From Paracamarosporium sp. OC-R06-R3 (lineage: Eukaryota > Ascomycota > Dothideomycetes > Pleosporales > Didymosphaeriaceae), in assembly GCA_019828545.1 (NCBI GenBank), contig JACVRA010000161.1, forward strand, positions 248,001-312,000: DNA of 64,000 bases, in the 5' to 3' direction. Shown here piece by piece: positions 1-11,450 of the stretch. How positions within the stretch are numbered: position 1 is the stretch's first letter; every line of letters starts with the position of its first letter. A program made the position numbers and the translations under genes. Below the pieces are notes generated by a model. The model saw only the letters and a program-made list of their open reading frames with translations, made no database searches and was not told the origin of the DNA.

Positions 1-413
1 CCTCGTAAAGCTGCTTTCCAGCCCCTTCAACGTTGTTTTGTAGTGATTCCAGGGAAACGAGTGGGATTGCAGCTACTGGCACCCCTGAAGGAAAGCTCGG
101 GGAAGCTGCGAAGTATCGTATGGTGGGCATCTCTGCTTCTGCGCTGTATTTCGATTAAAATGTTGTAGGTGAGATTGGGTTGTTGGCGCGAGCAACCCAA
201 TAAACCTTTGTTGTGAAACCCCGCCACTGTGCCACAAACCCGTGCCGCCACAATCCGAGATCGTATAAACCACCCACGTAGCACGCTTTTATAATCGTTA
301 ATCGTCTTTCATTCTCCTCTTTTGTGGCTCACGGGTAAGACAAGCTACTTGTTGAAGGCCTATAATATTTTAAGACAACAGCCTTGAGTCCAAGTGATCG
401 TGGAGTAATAACT
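1..413. other. Window edge, no supported gene
   Basis: Short frames occur on both strands but none resembles a known family or carries convincing splice sites. The 3' half is probably the promoter and 5' UTR of the thioesterase-like gene that starts at 414. I see no RNA gene here. Confidence 0.4.
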
Positions 414-1606
414 ATGGAGCCACTGCAAAGCAGTCCATCCTTGTTCCTCGCAAATATGTCGTTCACTTTGCCGTCGACCTCGGTGGATCTGCCTGGAGAT
501 ATCGGGTACGGCTCAGGTGGGTCGTTTCCCAAATGCGCTACACTTCTCGCAGCTTACAGAGATAGCGAGCCAAGGTGGATTCATTGCCTCATTGCTGGTC
601 AAGTTTGCATTGCTATACTCTACAGAGAAAAAGGAAACGGCAGAACAAACGGATGTGCGCTCGGCGTTGGTGCAATTCTACCGACCAATCTTTCCTGCCC
701 GTGGTCCAGTCATCATTACTATCTCAGAAATTAGCATCGGCCGAGTATGGTCTACGTTGCGCGTCGAGGCGTGTCAAGGAAACAAATCGAAGCTTGCTGC
801 TTCCGCCGACGTATGGTATGTACTCGGAAGAGTGCGCAGATGATAGTCTTCTAACGAAAACCAGTCTCATCAAATTCACCATCTCAGGCAGGACGATTGA
901 ATCACCGTGGAAACTTGATCCGCCCGCACCGGCCGTTGACTTTGCGAAACTCTCTGCGGATACCCATGTGGGATGGACATCATATCACACCGCTTTTCAC
1001 CCCGGTGGCTATCGACGGGCGTCCTCTTACATCAAGAATTACATTCCTGTTCGTTGGCCATCGCGCATAAAATACCTTGAGCAATGGATTGTGCCCGGCT
1101 GGGACTGCTCGTCGCAAGGATTTCGTGAAGGTCCTGAAGCTCGATGGACGAACGAGCTTCTTCATTTTGCTCTTGACCCAAATCTACCTGTACAAGAAAA
1201 CTTTGTGACCTCGATAAATGATGGGGCACCATTACCGGCAAGTATTGCGGCGACGTTTCGTTACGCCCAGATCCAGAAAGCCGCACGAGACACCGGAGTA
1301 GACCGCTGGAGATCATTGACAGATGACGGATCATTAACTGAAGATGGCTCAATGGCTGTGGGCAAGTCCCTGGTTCACGTGACCATGAGCACATCCACCG
1401 AGATCAAGAAAGTACTAACAAAAACTAGGGTACGTTGGCTGTATCTCAGATTCGAGGTCAAAAGCATTCAAAACGGTAGAATGAATATGACGGTCCTGCT
1501 ACTCGATGCAGAACGGGATCTAGTAGCAATAAACCAGCAGGTCTTATATCTCATTGCTGGGACCAGCAAGACTTTTAGAAGAGATTCTGACAAAAGTAAA
1601 CTTTAA
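414..1606 (+). CDS. Acyl-CoA thioesterase-like (double hotdog) protein
   Basis: Probable three-exon gene of about 366 residues: exons 414-516, 560-815 and 865-1606. The second intron (816-864, donor GTATGT, branch TTCTAAC, acceptor CCAG) is convincing. The first (517-559, 43 bp) is short and its donor could instead be at 506. The N-terminal part contains a GGFIASLL stretch and the second half contains RWLYLRFEVKSI and GRMNMTVLLLDAERDLVA, which fit the fungal thioesterase-like family with two hotdog folds. Such proteins are thought to hydrolyse acyl-CoA or related thioesters, but many members are unassigned. The first ATG in frame with exon 1 is at 414. No targeting peptide is obvious. The exact substrate cannot be told from sequence. 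Confidence 0.68.
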
Positions 1607-1971
1607 AAGGGACTATCCATACAATTTTGCCTAGGCCTTGTTCAAATTCCCCGATGCTATGGATCTGAGGATCGACACAGAAGACTACAGCTGATTGGTG
1701 TAGAATAACTGCCGGCAATGGAGTTGCGCCATTAGGTTGTCAACGAGTATGTAGCCGAGTTTGCTATTTCGAGACCCAAGGGGCATTAACACTAGGCAAT
1801 TCTAGTCGCCTGGTAGCTCGAAGAAGTAATTTCAACGATCTGAACTAGACCCAGCTAGTGATTAATTAAGATCCAGAGGTTGGTTTGTCGCCTTTATCAC
1901 ACTTGCCACTTCGACCCTCCTCCCCTTTCATCCCCTTTTCGCCTCCGCCAGATAAAGCAGTAGGAAGTAGT

Positions 1972-1989
1972 ATTCATGATATCATGAAT
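1972..1989. repeat. Perfect 18-bp palindrome
   Basis: The sequence ATTCATGATATCATGAAT reads the same on both strands. It lies alone in AT-rich intergenic DNA downstream of the thioesterase-like gene. It could be a dimeric protein-binding site or simply chance; no second copy was noticed nearby. Confidence 0.5.
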
Positions 1990-3032
1990 GTATATTAAAT
2001 AGTAGAATTGTGTGCTAGAAATGCTTGACTTTCATTTTGGACTTGAAAGTTGAAGTTGGTAGGGTGTGGGAAAGGCTAATGGGCTTGAGTAGTGTAGTTT
2101 GGTTGTGGCTGTGTTTAGAGTTGGGTGGAGAGGAGTGTGTTGGTGTTTGGGGATAGAATTATAGTGTAGGGTAATAAGTGTGCGTATGGGGTCAGTGGAT
2201 GGCTAAGATGCTGGTGAGTGGTTTTGCTGTGTTATCGCCGCAAATAGTGTGGGGATGGATCATACCTTCCCACTTTGTGTCTTTGCGCGTTTTCGGACAA
2301 TGTTCACTCCGTAAAGCCGTGAGTATCCTTTTCGTATGTCAGGATCGCGGGGATATGGTACTTCTCGGTTAGTTACTGAGTCTGGGGTACAGGATCCTTG
2401 CTGTATCTCACAACGTTCGAACAACAGATACCTATGTCCTCGCCGCCGCGCGGAGAAATTGCACCATATTGGCCACCAAGCAAACAAAAGCGCGCTGTCA
2501 TTTTCCAAGCCCTATATATTCCACTTCGTAACCGTCCACCAAATTTCCACCGCCTGCACTCACCCCTTCCGCAAGGGTATCCTAACCCCTGCTAAATCCG
2601 CTGATTAGAGCTCCACTCTCAATGGTGGAGCTCGGATCCTCCATAAAGTACACCAACGAACAACTATGTTACACATCTGGCCAAGGCGCTAAGCCTTAAT
2701 CCTGCACGCCATCGCCTACCATTTTCGGTACTTTTTTATATCCAGGGCGGAGCTAAATGTTTGAGCCAAGAGTCGTGTGTCCACGCCGCGATAACTGTTG
2801 CTTTTGAGCAGAATGTAGTGCCCTGTAAGAGGCGTGCAATAACCGAAAACGGCTTGGCTGGGTGAGAAGCATATATAGAGGTCGTGATTTTGGCATCGTT
2901 CCGCCAATGGGAAAATTGAGCGACTGGCATGCGGACAGTGGATGTGGTGTGGTTTTGGGGTTGGAGCTTGGCGGGAGGATGGGTGAAAGTGGGCAGAGAA
3001 GGTGACAATACGATAGCGAGGGAAAGTTCAAG

Positions 3033-3039
3033 TATAAAA
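3033..3039 (+). promoter_or_regulatory. TATA box of pectate lyase gene
   Basis: TATAAAA lies 80 bases upstream of the start codon at 3113, a usual distance for a strongly expressed fungal secreted-enzyme gene. The call rests on motif and position only. Confidence 0.5.
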
Positions 3040-3112
3040 TGGTGGGATGATGCTCTTGAAGTAGGCTTCTTTGTTCTACAGCTTCATCGCCAGATCCAAT
3101 CCTCTAGCCACA

Positions 3113-3955
3113 ATGAAGACTTCTCAGCTTGCCGGCCTTTTGGCCCTTCTGCCTGCCACCTTGGCTTGCAATGCCTATACTGGAGGTCTTCCCGTAGCCA
3201 CGTCTACGAAGACGAACAGCAAGGTCATTGAAGTCAAGGCGGGCCAGGTCTTCGATGGTGGATGGGCGAAGTACGACCGTGGCAGTGGTGCTTGCAACGA
3301 ACAGGCTGAGGGCGGTATGTATTCACTTTTCTTCTCCTTTTTTAAATCCTTCATATCTCGCGAGAACCGTACGATCTTGTACTAACGCATGAACAGGCGA
3401 TGCTGACGCAGTCTTCCTTCTCCGCTCCGGCGCCACTCTCCGCAATGTCATCATCGGCAAAAACCAAGCCGAAGGTGTCCACTGCGATGGACCATGCAAT
3501 CTCGAATTCGTCTGGTTCGAAGACGTTTGCGAGGATGCCATCACGATCAAGAACGACAAAGCTGGACAAGAAACCAACATCGTCGGTGGAGGCGCCTACC
3601 ATGCCTCCGACAAGGTAGTCCAGCACAACGGCTGCGGTGAGTTTCGTCCCAAACAAAGAGGTGATTGTGATAAATGCTCATTCAGATAGGTACCGTTAAC
3701 ATCTTCAACTTCTATGTCCAGGATTACGGCAAATTGTACCGCTCGTGCGGCAACTGCAGCAGCCAGTGCAAGCGTAACGTTTACATTGACGGTGTGGATG
3801 CAAGAGACGGTGGAGAATTGGCTGGCATTAACAGCAACTATGGGGATACTGCGACGATCAAGAATGCGTGCTATGATACTGCTCATCCGTGCCAGATGTA
3901 CACTGGATGTGCTGGTGGCTGCGAGCCGAAGAAGGCTGGATACTGCAGCGGCTAA
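3113..3955 (+). CDS. Secreted pectate lyase, family PL3
   Basis: Three exons (3113-3314, 3397-3636, 3690-3955) give a 235-residue protein. Intron 1 (3315-3396) has GTATGT, a CTAAC branch and CAG. Intron 2 (3637-3689) has GTGAGT and the acceptor ATAG, the only nearby choice that keeps frame. The first 18 or so residues form a signal peptide ending near LPATLAC. The mature part shows the PL3 pattern: [38 protein letters not shown], and a cysteine-rich C-terminus ([25 protein letters not shown]). PL3 enzymes cleave polygalacturonate by calcium-dependent beta-elimination outside the cell and are common in plant-infecting or litter-degrading fungi. The start was chosen because it begins the signal peptide. 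Confidence 0.93.
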
Positions 3956-5067
3956 GCAGTGGACGAGGTCGCTTCACGTAGTATCATGAGGTACTATTTG
4001 TTCGTGATGCTGATATTTTGCTTCGGGCTCTGGCTCCGGTGTAAATACTTTACTTCTCTGTTCATATTGTTAGTCAATAAGAATCGTAGGGTCGAGAATG
4101 GTCCTCAAGTAAAAACTGCGAAAGCTCCAAAACGCACTCAAGGTGAAAAACTTGTAATATGCTCGCGTGGAGGGTAAAGTGTTCTCTGGAGCGTTCGCGC
4201 GTTGCAAATCGCTGATGGAAACATAGATCACGTGATACTGGCTCGATCGTCCGTATCGCGAGTGGTGGCACCTTCTAGATCCTAGCTGCTGACCTATGCT
4301 GATAATTGGTAAATGGGCTTTCTTTCAGTCTGGGATGGGTTTGTGGTACAGACAACTACGATGCACAAACAGGCTGGCTTTGGTTTGTTTGCTGTAATGG
4401 CCACTTTCGCTCCTAGCGCAAAGCTCATACCCAAAGCGTCGTGGAATTGCCTGGATTCAGACGCTTCGACAGGTCTCTTGGATGTTTTGATCGAGCTATC
4501 TCGTAGTTTAGCATGTGGATAAATTCCCGTGACATCGACTGCGCCGCGAAGCAAGTGGTTACACAGGTCGCACAGACACGGGAAGGCGCGTCTGGGTCGC
4601 TACCGTCACAACGCGCTAGTGCGCTTGCCATCACATCTCAAGCTTGCCATCACATCTACCAAAACTCTAACGCTGACACCTCAAATAGAGCAGCTGGAGC
4701 GGCCAAAGTCACTTGCCACGTTGAAGACACCCGGCCAGCAAGCTACTCACCCAAGAAACCTCTTTAGCGCCCACGGCACGGCTCGCTCGTCGTTTACATC
4801 TCTAGATCCTAAAAGTGAGATCTCGCTTTAGGGGCCACCAACACCAGACAACACTCACTGGTTCGCTCCATCCAAGCACAGCGTTGCAGTGGCACACACG
4901 ATCACACAACCCCCGGAACGATGTCGCTGAGCGTTTTCGAGGTTACCGGGTTGTACTGAGACCAGCGCCATCCCAAAGGGTGCGCAATAGCGCGTTACCT
5001 TCTATAATCAACGGCGGAGATCGCTGACATTATCTACCCTCGCACCAACGCGAGGTCTCCACGTGCG
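3956..5067. other. Intergenic region, no supported gene
   Basis: About 1.1 kb of ordinary composition. Small overlapping frames, such as those at 4294-4831, show no family resemblance or splice pattern. Expected to hold the 3' end of the pectate lyase transcript and the promoter of the next gene. Confidence 0.45.
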
Positions 5068-7412
5068 ATGGTCATGGCTGAAAAGAAAATTTGGCACCAG
5101 TTTCTGGTCACTGATGCAGAAGAGAAGCTGATCAACGAGGTCAGGAGCTACGACCCTGAAGAGGATAACCCTTCTCGGGAATATGCCCACAAACTGTTGA
5201 GTCACCCCTCGCTAGAGAGAGTTTGAAGCGCTTGCTAATCCATGGACAGAAACCATACTGTAGAGCTGCGCGCGACTGCTGGTGACCGTAAGCTCGGCCA
5301 CTATACTGTCAAGGGAACTGAAATCATCACCAACTGTGCCCAAGTCGGCGCTGAGATCGAGAAAATACTGCTGTCACAAGAATGGGCCGAGGGTGTGAGT
5401 GCACAGGCAAACGGCGACTTGAGTTCGGTACATGGTCAAGGCTCAGCCAACGCAGCCTTGGCACAGCTTGCCAATGAGGAGGCTGTCTGTAAGACGGTAA
5501 GTGATGAGAGATGATGGACAGATAAAGCCTCCGGATGCCTTGCAGCCGTATCCCACCGTGCGCCTTACTAGAATGTGATATGCAGGAGCAGACAACGCGA
5601 ATTTTGACGCAACACACAACGTACACGTAATTGCGCGCTGTTTGGGGACTGATACACATGCTGTGAAGTATACTACTATGCTTTCTTTCGCTAACCATAC
5701 CTCTTAGGTTCATTGGGACGAAGTTCGGTCACAACTCGTTCCCTCTTACGTTCAAAACATCGCGTTCACTATTCCAAAAAGCGATTTGACAGACGATCGA
5801 CGAAGGGAATTAGAAGCGCGCTTCCCTGGTGTCGTGATCCAGCAAACGCCTATCCCTCCATCACTGTCCGGGTGGAAACGCTCAGCCAGTTGTCAAGCCA
5901 CCCTTGGGCAATCAATTCAGATTCCAGATGGTGTAAAGAGTGCAGTCTTCGAGCTCGACACAGATTTTACAACCAAAAACCTAACCCTGGAGGCTAACAT
6001 TCGCAAGCAGTATCCATGGGTAGTTATCAAGTCCAGTGTCGATGAAAATACTTGTTCAAAACCGGTTCGCAAAAACCTCCCTGTGCTGGACGAGATAGAG
6101 GCTCAGGTGCAAGAATTTGCCAACTTCATGACCGAGTATCCACCGGATGGGGAGTTTGACGTTGAATTGCACTATGCCTCAACGTGGGACACCCTTCCGC
6201 TTGCTCAGAAACTTCGTATCGCACATGCTCGAACAATACAATGCGGTCATTGTGGAGAGACTCGAGATCTGGACCAACGCTGTGCAAACTGTACGAAGAA
6301 CGGTTACACTTGCAAGGTTTATCGAAAAGCAATTGTTGAAAAGGTCGCACAAACAATTCACACAAATCTGAGTGAAGGGTGCCAGCATTGTCGACTCCTA
6401 GAAATAACGTGCGATCTGCCAACGAACAATTCAGATTCAGGCTCTAGATCAGCTGAAAAGAACTTAGAACACGTCGGATATCCTAGCGCTAGAAAAGCAG
6501 CTTCTGTGCGCTTTTCCAGTGAAGCCACTATTGCGACGCTAGAACCAACTTCCCGCAAGTCTGATCTTACAAACCAAACATCCAAGAAAACCTTCCCACC
6601 TCCGCCAGAGCATATGAGGGGTATCTTCACCAGACCAGCTGATTTCAGTAATCTAGGCAAGCAGATGGGTCTGAGCCTTACACGCACTGACGATCTTTGG
6701 TCGACTTACAAAGAGTGGAAAGAGTCTGGCACAATTCGTGCTTTCCAGGTTGATATGGATCTACAAGATTATTACGTCAATCTTGTGGACCTTTATGTTA
6801 TGGCTACAGCCAGGGATATCCCTTCATTGTCTACAAGATTATTACGTCAATCTTGTGGACCTTTATGTTATGGCTACAGCCAGGGATATCCCTTCATTGA
6901 AGTTTGCCACGCTTTTACAGTTTCAGATTACCATCTTCGAGCAACAGGACACTTTCCCTGACATCAACATGTCTATCATCAAAGCATTCAGGCACCTCCC
7001 TGTACAATCGCCACTGTGCCGATGGATTGCCATGGTTTTCTCCTATGAATGGGATACTGTTGCTGACGTGGACTATGACAAATTTCTCATGAAGAACAAG
7101 GACCTAGACCCGGTAGCTCTCAGCAAATTTCTATATGGGGTTGCCCATGTACGAGACCCTCACACCACGGGTGGGTTAAGGGCAGTGCTCAAGGAGTGGT
7201 GCACTGTTCATGAACGCCACGCTTCGGGCTCCGAAGAGGATCGAAAATGTATGGAAGGAGAGCAGAGGTGTAAGGACTTGATTGATTCTAGGCCATTTGA
7301 CAGTTTGCCAAACAAACTGGCAAGAAAAGGAAAGCGATCCCTTGGAGGCTCATCCACATTCACTAGTAACAAGAAATTCAAGCGAAATGACGGTCGTCCA
7401 CAAGGTAAGTGA
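5068..7412 (+). CDS. BTB-like hypothetical protein, frame broken by a duplication
   Basis: Exons 5068-5195, 5250-5496 and 5708 onward join cleanly. Introns are 5196-5249 with donor GTTGAG, and 5497-5707 with GTAAGT and TTAG. The third exon runs to a 70-bp tandem duplication at 6760-6899, which shifts the frame by one. Downstream the original frame continues from the second copy to a stop at 7412. Ignoring the extra copy, the protein would be about 700 residues. It has two small cysteine clusters (CGHC, CANC and YTC; then CQHC and ITCD) near 6240-6420. After the repeat, YVMATARDIPSLK resembles the stretch following BTB/POZ domains. No enzyme motif is seen. Splicing from GTTATG at 6797 to TTTACAG at 6920 would restore the frame at a cost of about 18 residues. 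Function is unknown. Confidence 0.55.
6760..6899 (+). repeat. Exact 70-bp direct tandem duplication
   Basis: Bases 6760-6829 are repeated without a mismatch at 6830-6899. Because 70 is not a multiple of three, the repeat shifts the reading frame of the surrounding gene. Identity of the copies implies a recent event, or an assembly artefact. Confidence 0.95.
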
Positions 7413-7681
7413 TCCAAAGCTCTGGCCATTTTTGAATGCATTGCGCAGAACGTTCTGCTCTCGCAGAGTGGCACTCATGTTTGTCTGGCTTCCTCAAGCG
7501 CACCGTACTTGCAAAGTTGCGTAGGGCTAGATACGTACTACGAGCTGCAAGAACATCGCTTAACATGAATTTTCATCATAACGTTTTCTTACCCTCTTCA
7601 GGAAACTTAATTTCTTTTTTCGCATATATTCAGAGACATTGTGCTGACTTCTGAGATCCACGCCCAGGCTCAAGAATCTCT

Positions 7682-8279
7682 ATGTCCAAGAGAGGCACCT
7701 CAAAAGACAATGAAGATGAACACTCGGACAGTGTCTCTACCACCAACACAGAGTAAGTACTCCTCGTTAGACACCAAATCAGACGAAACTGATACAATAC
7801 GCAGCATTAGTATCAGTATTGGACGCCAGTCACTTCGGAGTGCGAGAGGTGAGAAGAACCAGGCCAACCTAGAAGTTGAGAGTGGCGTTGAAGCGAACAA
7901 CACTTCCAGGCAACGCAGACAACCCTTCCCGCGCGTTTTAGCAAACGATCAAAACACGCCCGAAGCTCGCTCAACAAAAAGGCCGAAGAGCAGAAGAATC
8001 ACGGATGCTATGCTCAACGGGGAACATCTCTACTCTCTCCAAGACTCGGAGTTTAACCCCCGCAAGTTCGTGGAGGATGTAAATACGGTATCAACTCGCA
8101 GGGCCAGTACAACAGGAAAGCTACCTGAGGCTCCACAGAGGGAGACAGCAGAAATTGAGGAGCCTACTCCAGAGCGCAGGAGTGCTCGTACGAAGCCCCT
8201 GCCGCCGGGATACTTTCGGCAGCATTTGTCGAAGAAGGACTTTGGAAACGCAATGTGGGGTGGGTTCAAAAGTAATTAG
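7682..8279 (+). CDS. Small basic Ser/Arg-rich hypothetical protein
   Basis: Two exons, 7682-7752 and 7805-8279, separated by a 52-bp intron (donor GTAAGT, acceptor CGCAG), give 181 residues. The protein starts MSKRGTSKDNEDEHSDSVS and is rich in Arg, Lys, Ser and Thr. It contains a possible nuclear localisation patch, STKRPKSRR, and ends with GYFRQHLSKKDFGNAMWGGF. The short conserved-looking C-terminus (PLPPGYFRQHL) suggests a real protein, but I do not recognise the family. It lies only 270 bp after the previous gene. It could be a downstream part of that gene, but tested splices from the GTAAGT at 7405 run into stops, so a separate gene is favoured. Confidence 0.6.
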
Positions 8280-9387
8280 CGGAGTGTCGTTGATATGTTC
8301 CGTTTACGAAAAGAGAAGCCGAAGGATCCGTGTTTTACTTCGATAGATGACACACTTTTTGTGGTATGGTATGGTATAGTATATGTTTTTCAAAACTCGG
8401 GTATAGCTGCGATGAATGGGCCGGGTTATGGATTCAAGTATTGTCGTGCATTGCACACTGCTATCTCGACACTGTCATAACGTTTACTTCTCGTTCGAGC
8501 ATGCGTAAATGTTAATATACAATAATGTACGTTTACTGCGCTCATGCCTACCCACATATCTATCCATTCCCTCGTCTCTCCATCTACCCATCATTTCCAT
8601 ATCCCGCCCTCATCCCGCATCAACCATCAACAACACAGAACGCGACTCACTTCGAACATATATCTTGCATACTATGTAGGTATGTCCAGCCCTACTTTCC
8701 ACCCTTCTATCCTTCTTTCACGAATTCAACGTATGGTAGCCTCATGTGACACCTTTCGCTCGTCGAGCATGCCCCCATTTCGTCAGATCTTCATCAGGAA
8801 CATGCCCGGTCAGGCTCAGAGCAATAGTTCAAAGTATGCACACAATGCGACATAATGCTTGCGATAGAATCTAGTCTCAGTCCAGAGAGACATACATGCA
8901 TATATGTAGATAGGCGGTTCTTAGGAGATATATGACATGGAAACGGGTTAGGAGAGGCAATGGGTACAGGGAGATAGGTGGTAGGTGGTAAGTGTTGATG
9001 ATGTTGACGCTGGGAAGAGAAAGGTTGGAAGTTCGTGCTTTGCTGTGGTATGCTTGCGAGAATAGCGATGAAGATGATTGTGTTAAGGCCTAGCGCAAGT
9101 TCATTGATATAGTATTTGACGGCGTTTGGTGTGTTCGACGCCCAATATGTCTTCATGCATGAGTGCGAAGAGCGAGTGATTGTGTTTGAGTGCATCGTAG
9201 CATGTAAGAGCATCTGGAGCCAGATCGGTGTATTATACATTAAATGTTCCAACTAATGAAGAGTGGGAAAGCGTTCCTACCACATAGCGTGGTCTAGGAT
9301 AATCAACTGGGGACGGGTGTCGAGAGATCAATTCCAGATCTACACACAATCAAAGCCCCCATGCATGCAAGAAGAATCGCAATGTAA
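8280..9387. other. Convergent intergenic region
   Basis: About 1.1 kb between two genes that end toward each other. A 152-codon minus-strand frame (8794-9252) has no recognisable features and lies where 3' UTR is expected. I see no repeat or RNA gene. Confidence 0.4.
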
Positions 9388-10796
9388 TCATACACGAATC
9401 TCCGGATCACTCTTCGAACCGTTCCGTCTCTCCATATCATTCAGTGACCCTTCCAAACCGGTAATGGCGAGCTCACCATGCTGTGCCTTCGGCTCCTGAA
9501 CAGCATTCTGCGGTGCATGTTCCTTATTCCACTTCTCAAGCCATCCCGGAATCGCCTCGTACGGAACCTTGCCCTCCCTCCGCTTCTTGTTCATCTCGAC
9601 GATCAGTCGTGTGGCATATTCCCAGACAGGTCCTTTGAATCTGTGTGCGAGTTTTCGGACGAACTCGCCAAGCTTGGTGGCGTGTGGGTGGTCCGGCCAA
9701 TCCTGCCTGATCTTTAGCGCATCATATATTTTGGGCATATATTCGTACAGGAAACGAAGATACCTAGAAGGTAAGAGTAAGCATATCGATAGTGTACATA
9801 GAGGTCTGAGGGAAAGCTTACCCCTGACGTGCTGACTCCACACGCGCAGAGATCTGGGCAAGCTCCTTCATAGCTGTACTGCGCGTGTGTAAAGGAACAT
9901 TTGTATTCTCCATTGTATTGCGTAGGCTAGTCACTTTCTCGTTGTAGCTGTCACGAAATCGCTGTGGTACCCAGCCGTAGCGCGGACTCAGTAGTTCATT
10001 ACGTTGGAGGATACGTACGAATGGCTTAGGAGCCGGTGGTGATGAGGAGGCGTTGGACGCTGAAGTTGGGGTCGGCGGTGATGATGGAACTAGAATGCCG
10101 GACCGCGGAGCGCCAGAAACCATTGACCGAGGCGCGTTGGCCATTAAGTTCGTGGGTACACTTGATGGTGGGCTAACCCCATAGCTTGCCGATATCTGTT
10201 GGGGTGTGCCTACTAATGTATCCGCATACACAGAAGGGTGCTGCCCAGGAAGCGGGATCGGAAACAAGGAATTGTACTGTCCCGGAAGTGTGTTTGGAGG
10301 TGACTGTTGAGGCACGAAACCCGCAGGTTTTGGCGGAGTCTGGCGTGCCATCGCATCTCCATGCATGGATGCAGAAGGAACACTATGCATCGATTGAGGG
10401 CTCGGGTACATGTCTGCAGCGCTTTTATCTGCGGTATTGGCACTATAAATGATTATTAGCAACTTTCCTTTTCTTTTTCGGCACATTTGGTAAATACCTA
10501 TACGGGAAGCCATTGGAAACATGAAGCTGCTGAGGCGCGGTCATATCAGGTCGATTGGCCGGTGCAAGGACTTGCTCCTTGGGTATTTGCTCTGGGAGTA
10601 AGTGATGACCATTCTGATTAAGTTCTTTGAATGGATCCTCGCCCGCCATCCTTCGCTCATATTCCGTGGGCCGGCCGTGAATATAGTCGACGTAAGCTGG
10701 GAACGGATGGCGCTCGCGCTGTAGCTCTTCGATATCCGAAGCAGATAGGTCTGAGGTGTTTGAGCCCACTGTTGTTTTTACAACGGGGTTGGCCAT
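9388..10796 (-). CDS. Uncharacterised protein with conserved C-terminal helical region
   Basis: Three exons on the minus strand (10796-10498, 10442-9822, 9763-9388) give 431 residues. Introns are 55 bp (GTATTT, branch TTGCTAAT, ATAG) and 58 bp (GTAAGC, CTAG). The N-terminus includes ELQRERHPFPAYVDYIHGRP. A Pro/Ser-rich middle follows, rich in SPPSSVPTN-type runs. The C-terminal third is charged and probably helical: RILQRNELLSPRYGWVPQR, then GYLRFLYEYMPKIYDALKIR and RLIVEMNKKRREGKVP. Order and composition suggest a nuclear, possibly chromatin or transcription, protein, but that is inference; I do not recognise a named family. The start at MANPVVKTT was chosen because the frame upstream is low-complexity and would be 5' UTR. 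Retention of the first intron would give a truncated product. Confidence 0.75.
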
Positions 10797-11450
10797 GTTG
10801 AGGCGCGCAGGTTGAGTTGTTGTTATGGACTTGGGAAGAGAGGGTGCGAGATAATGCGTGAGAGAGGTGGGTTGAAAAAGGGCAGGCGCGAAATAGAACA
10901 GGCAGGAGCGACTAGGCAGGTAGCGAACAGAATCAACTTTCACCCCGAACAACAGTGTTCAATGCCGGAATTGAGCTATAAGAACGGTGACAAGAGATCT
11001 TAAAAGCATATCCAGCTTCACCCATGTGTAATGTCAACATGTGCGGATACAGGCGTTGAACATCAATTGCAGAGCTACACAATGCGGTTATATTACTATA
11101 AAGGGTATGTTATATTTCAATTAGCATCCTCAGCTGTCACTATGAAGGTCCGTTCCTAATGAGCAACCCACAAAGTGGTCGAGCTACATTCGAGTAGGAC
11201 CAGTTCCCTACTATAGGCAGAATTTCCCATAACGATTGTGTCATCTTCATGGAGATCATGATTGCTAGAGTGAACCTATATGCAGAAACCGATCAAAAGT
11301 CGTCATGGAGATGGCGCTGGAGAGAGCCTGGCACGTGCCGTCAATGAACGTCGGCACGACATTGTTCCGAACCGGTCAGTCGAACGAGGCTTCAGACAAT
11401 GCCATAACTTTTACTCCAGCCTGAATTTCTCGCTCAACCGTCTTGATAAC
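10797..11450. other. Divergent promoter region
   Basis: About 650 bp shared by the minus-strand gene starting at 10796 and the OTU2 gene starting at 11451. The OTU frame is open upstream to 11280, but that part looks like leader, not protein. No clear TATA box was assigned. Confidence 0.45.

Larger units (their letters stand above)
1607..3112. other. Intergenic region with 18-bp palindrome
   Basis: About 1.5 kb without a supported gene. The small frames on both strands lack family resemblance. It holds a perfect 18-bp palindrome at 1972-1989. The last 250 bases are probably the promoter of the pectate lyase gene, with a TATA box at 3033. Confidence 0.5.

Noticed and set aside
6760..6899. Duplication as a newly made intron of exactly one copy
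   Set aside because: The unit lacks an AGGT junction, so removing exactly 70 bases by splicing is not possible with GT-AG ends.
8794..9252. 152-codon minus-strand open frame
   Set aside because: No family resemblance, odd composition (rich in His, Ser and Thr) and located in the expected 3' region of two convergent genes.
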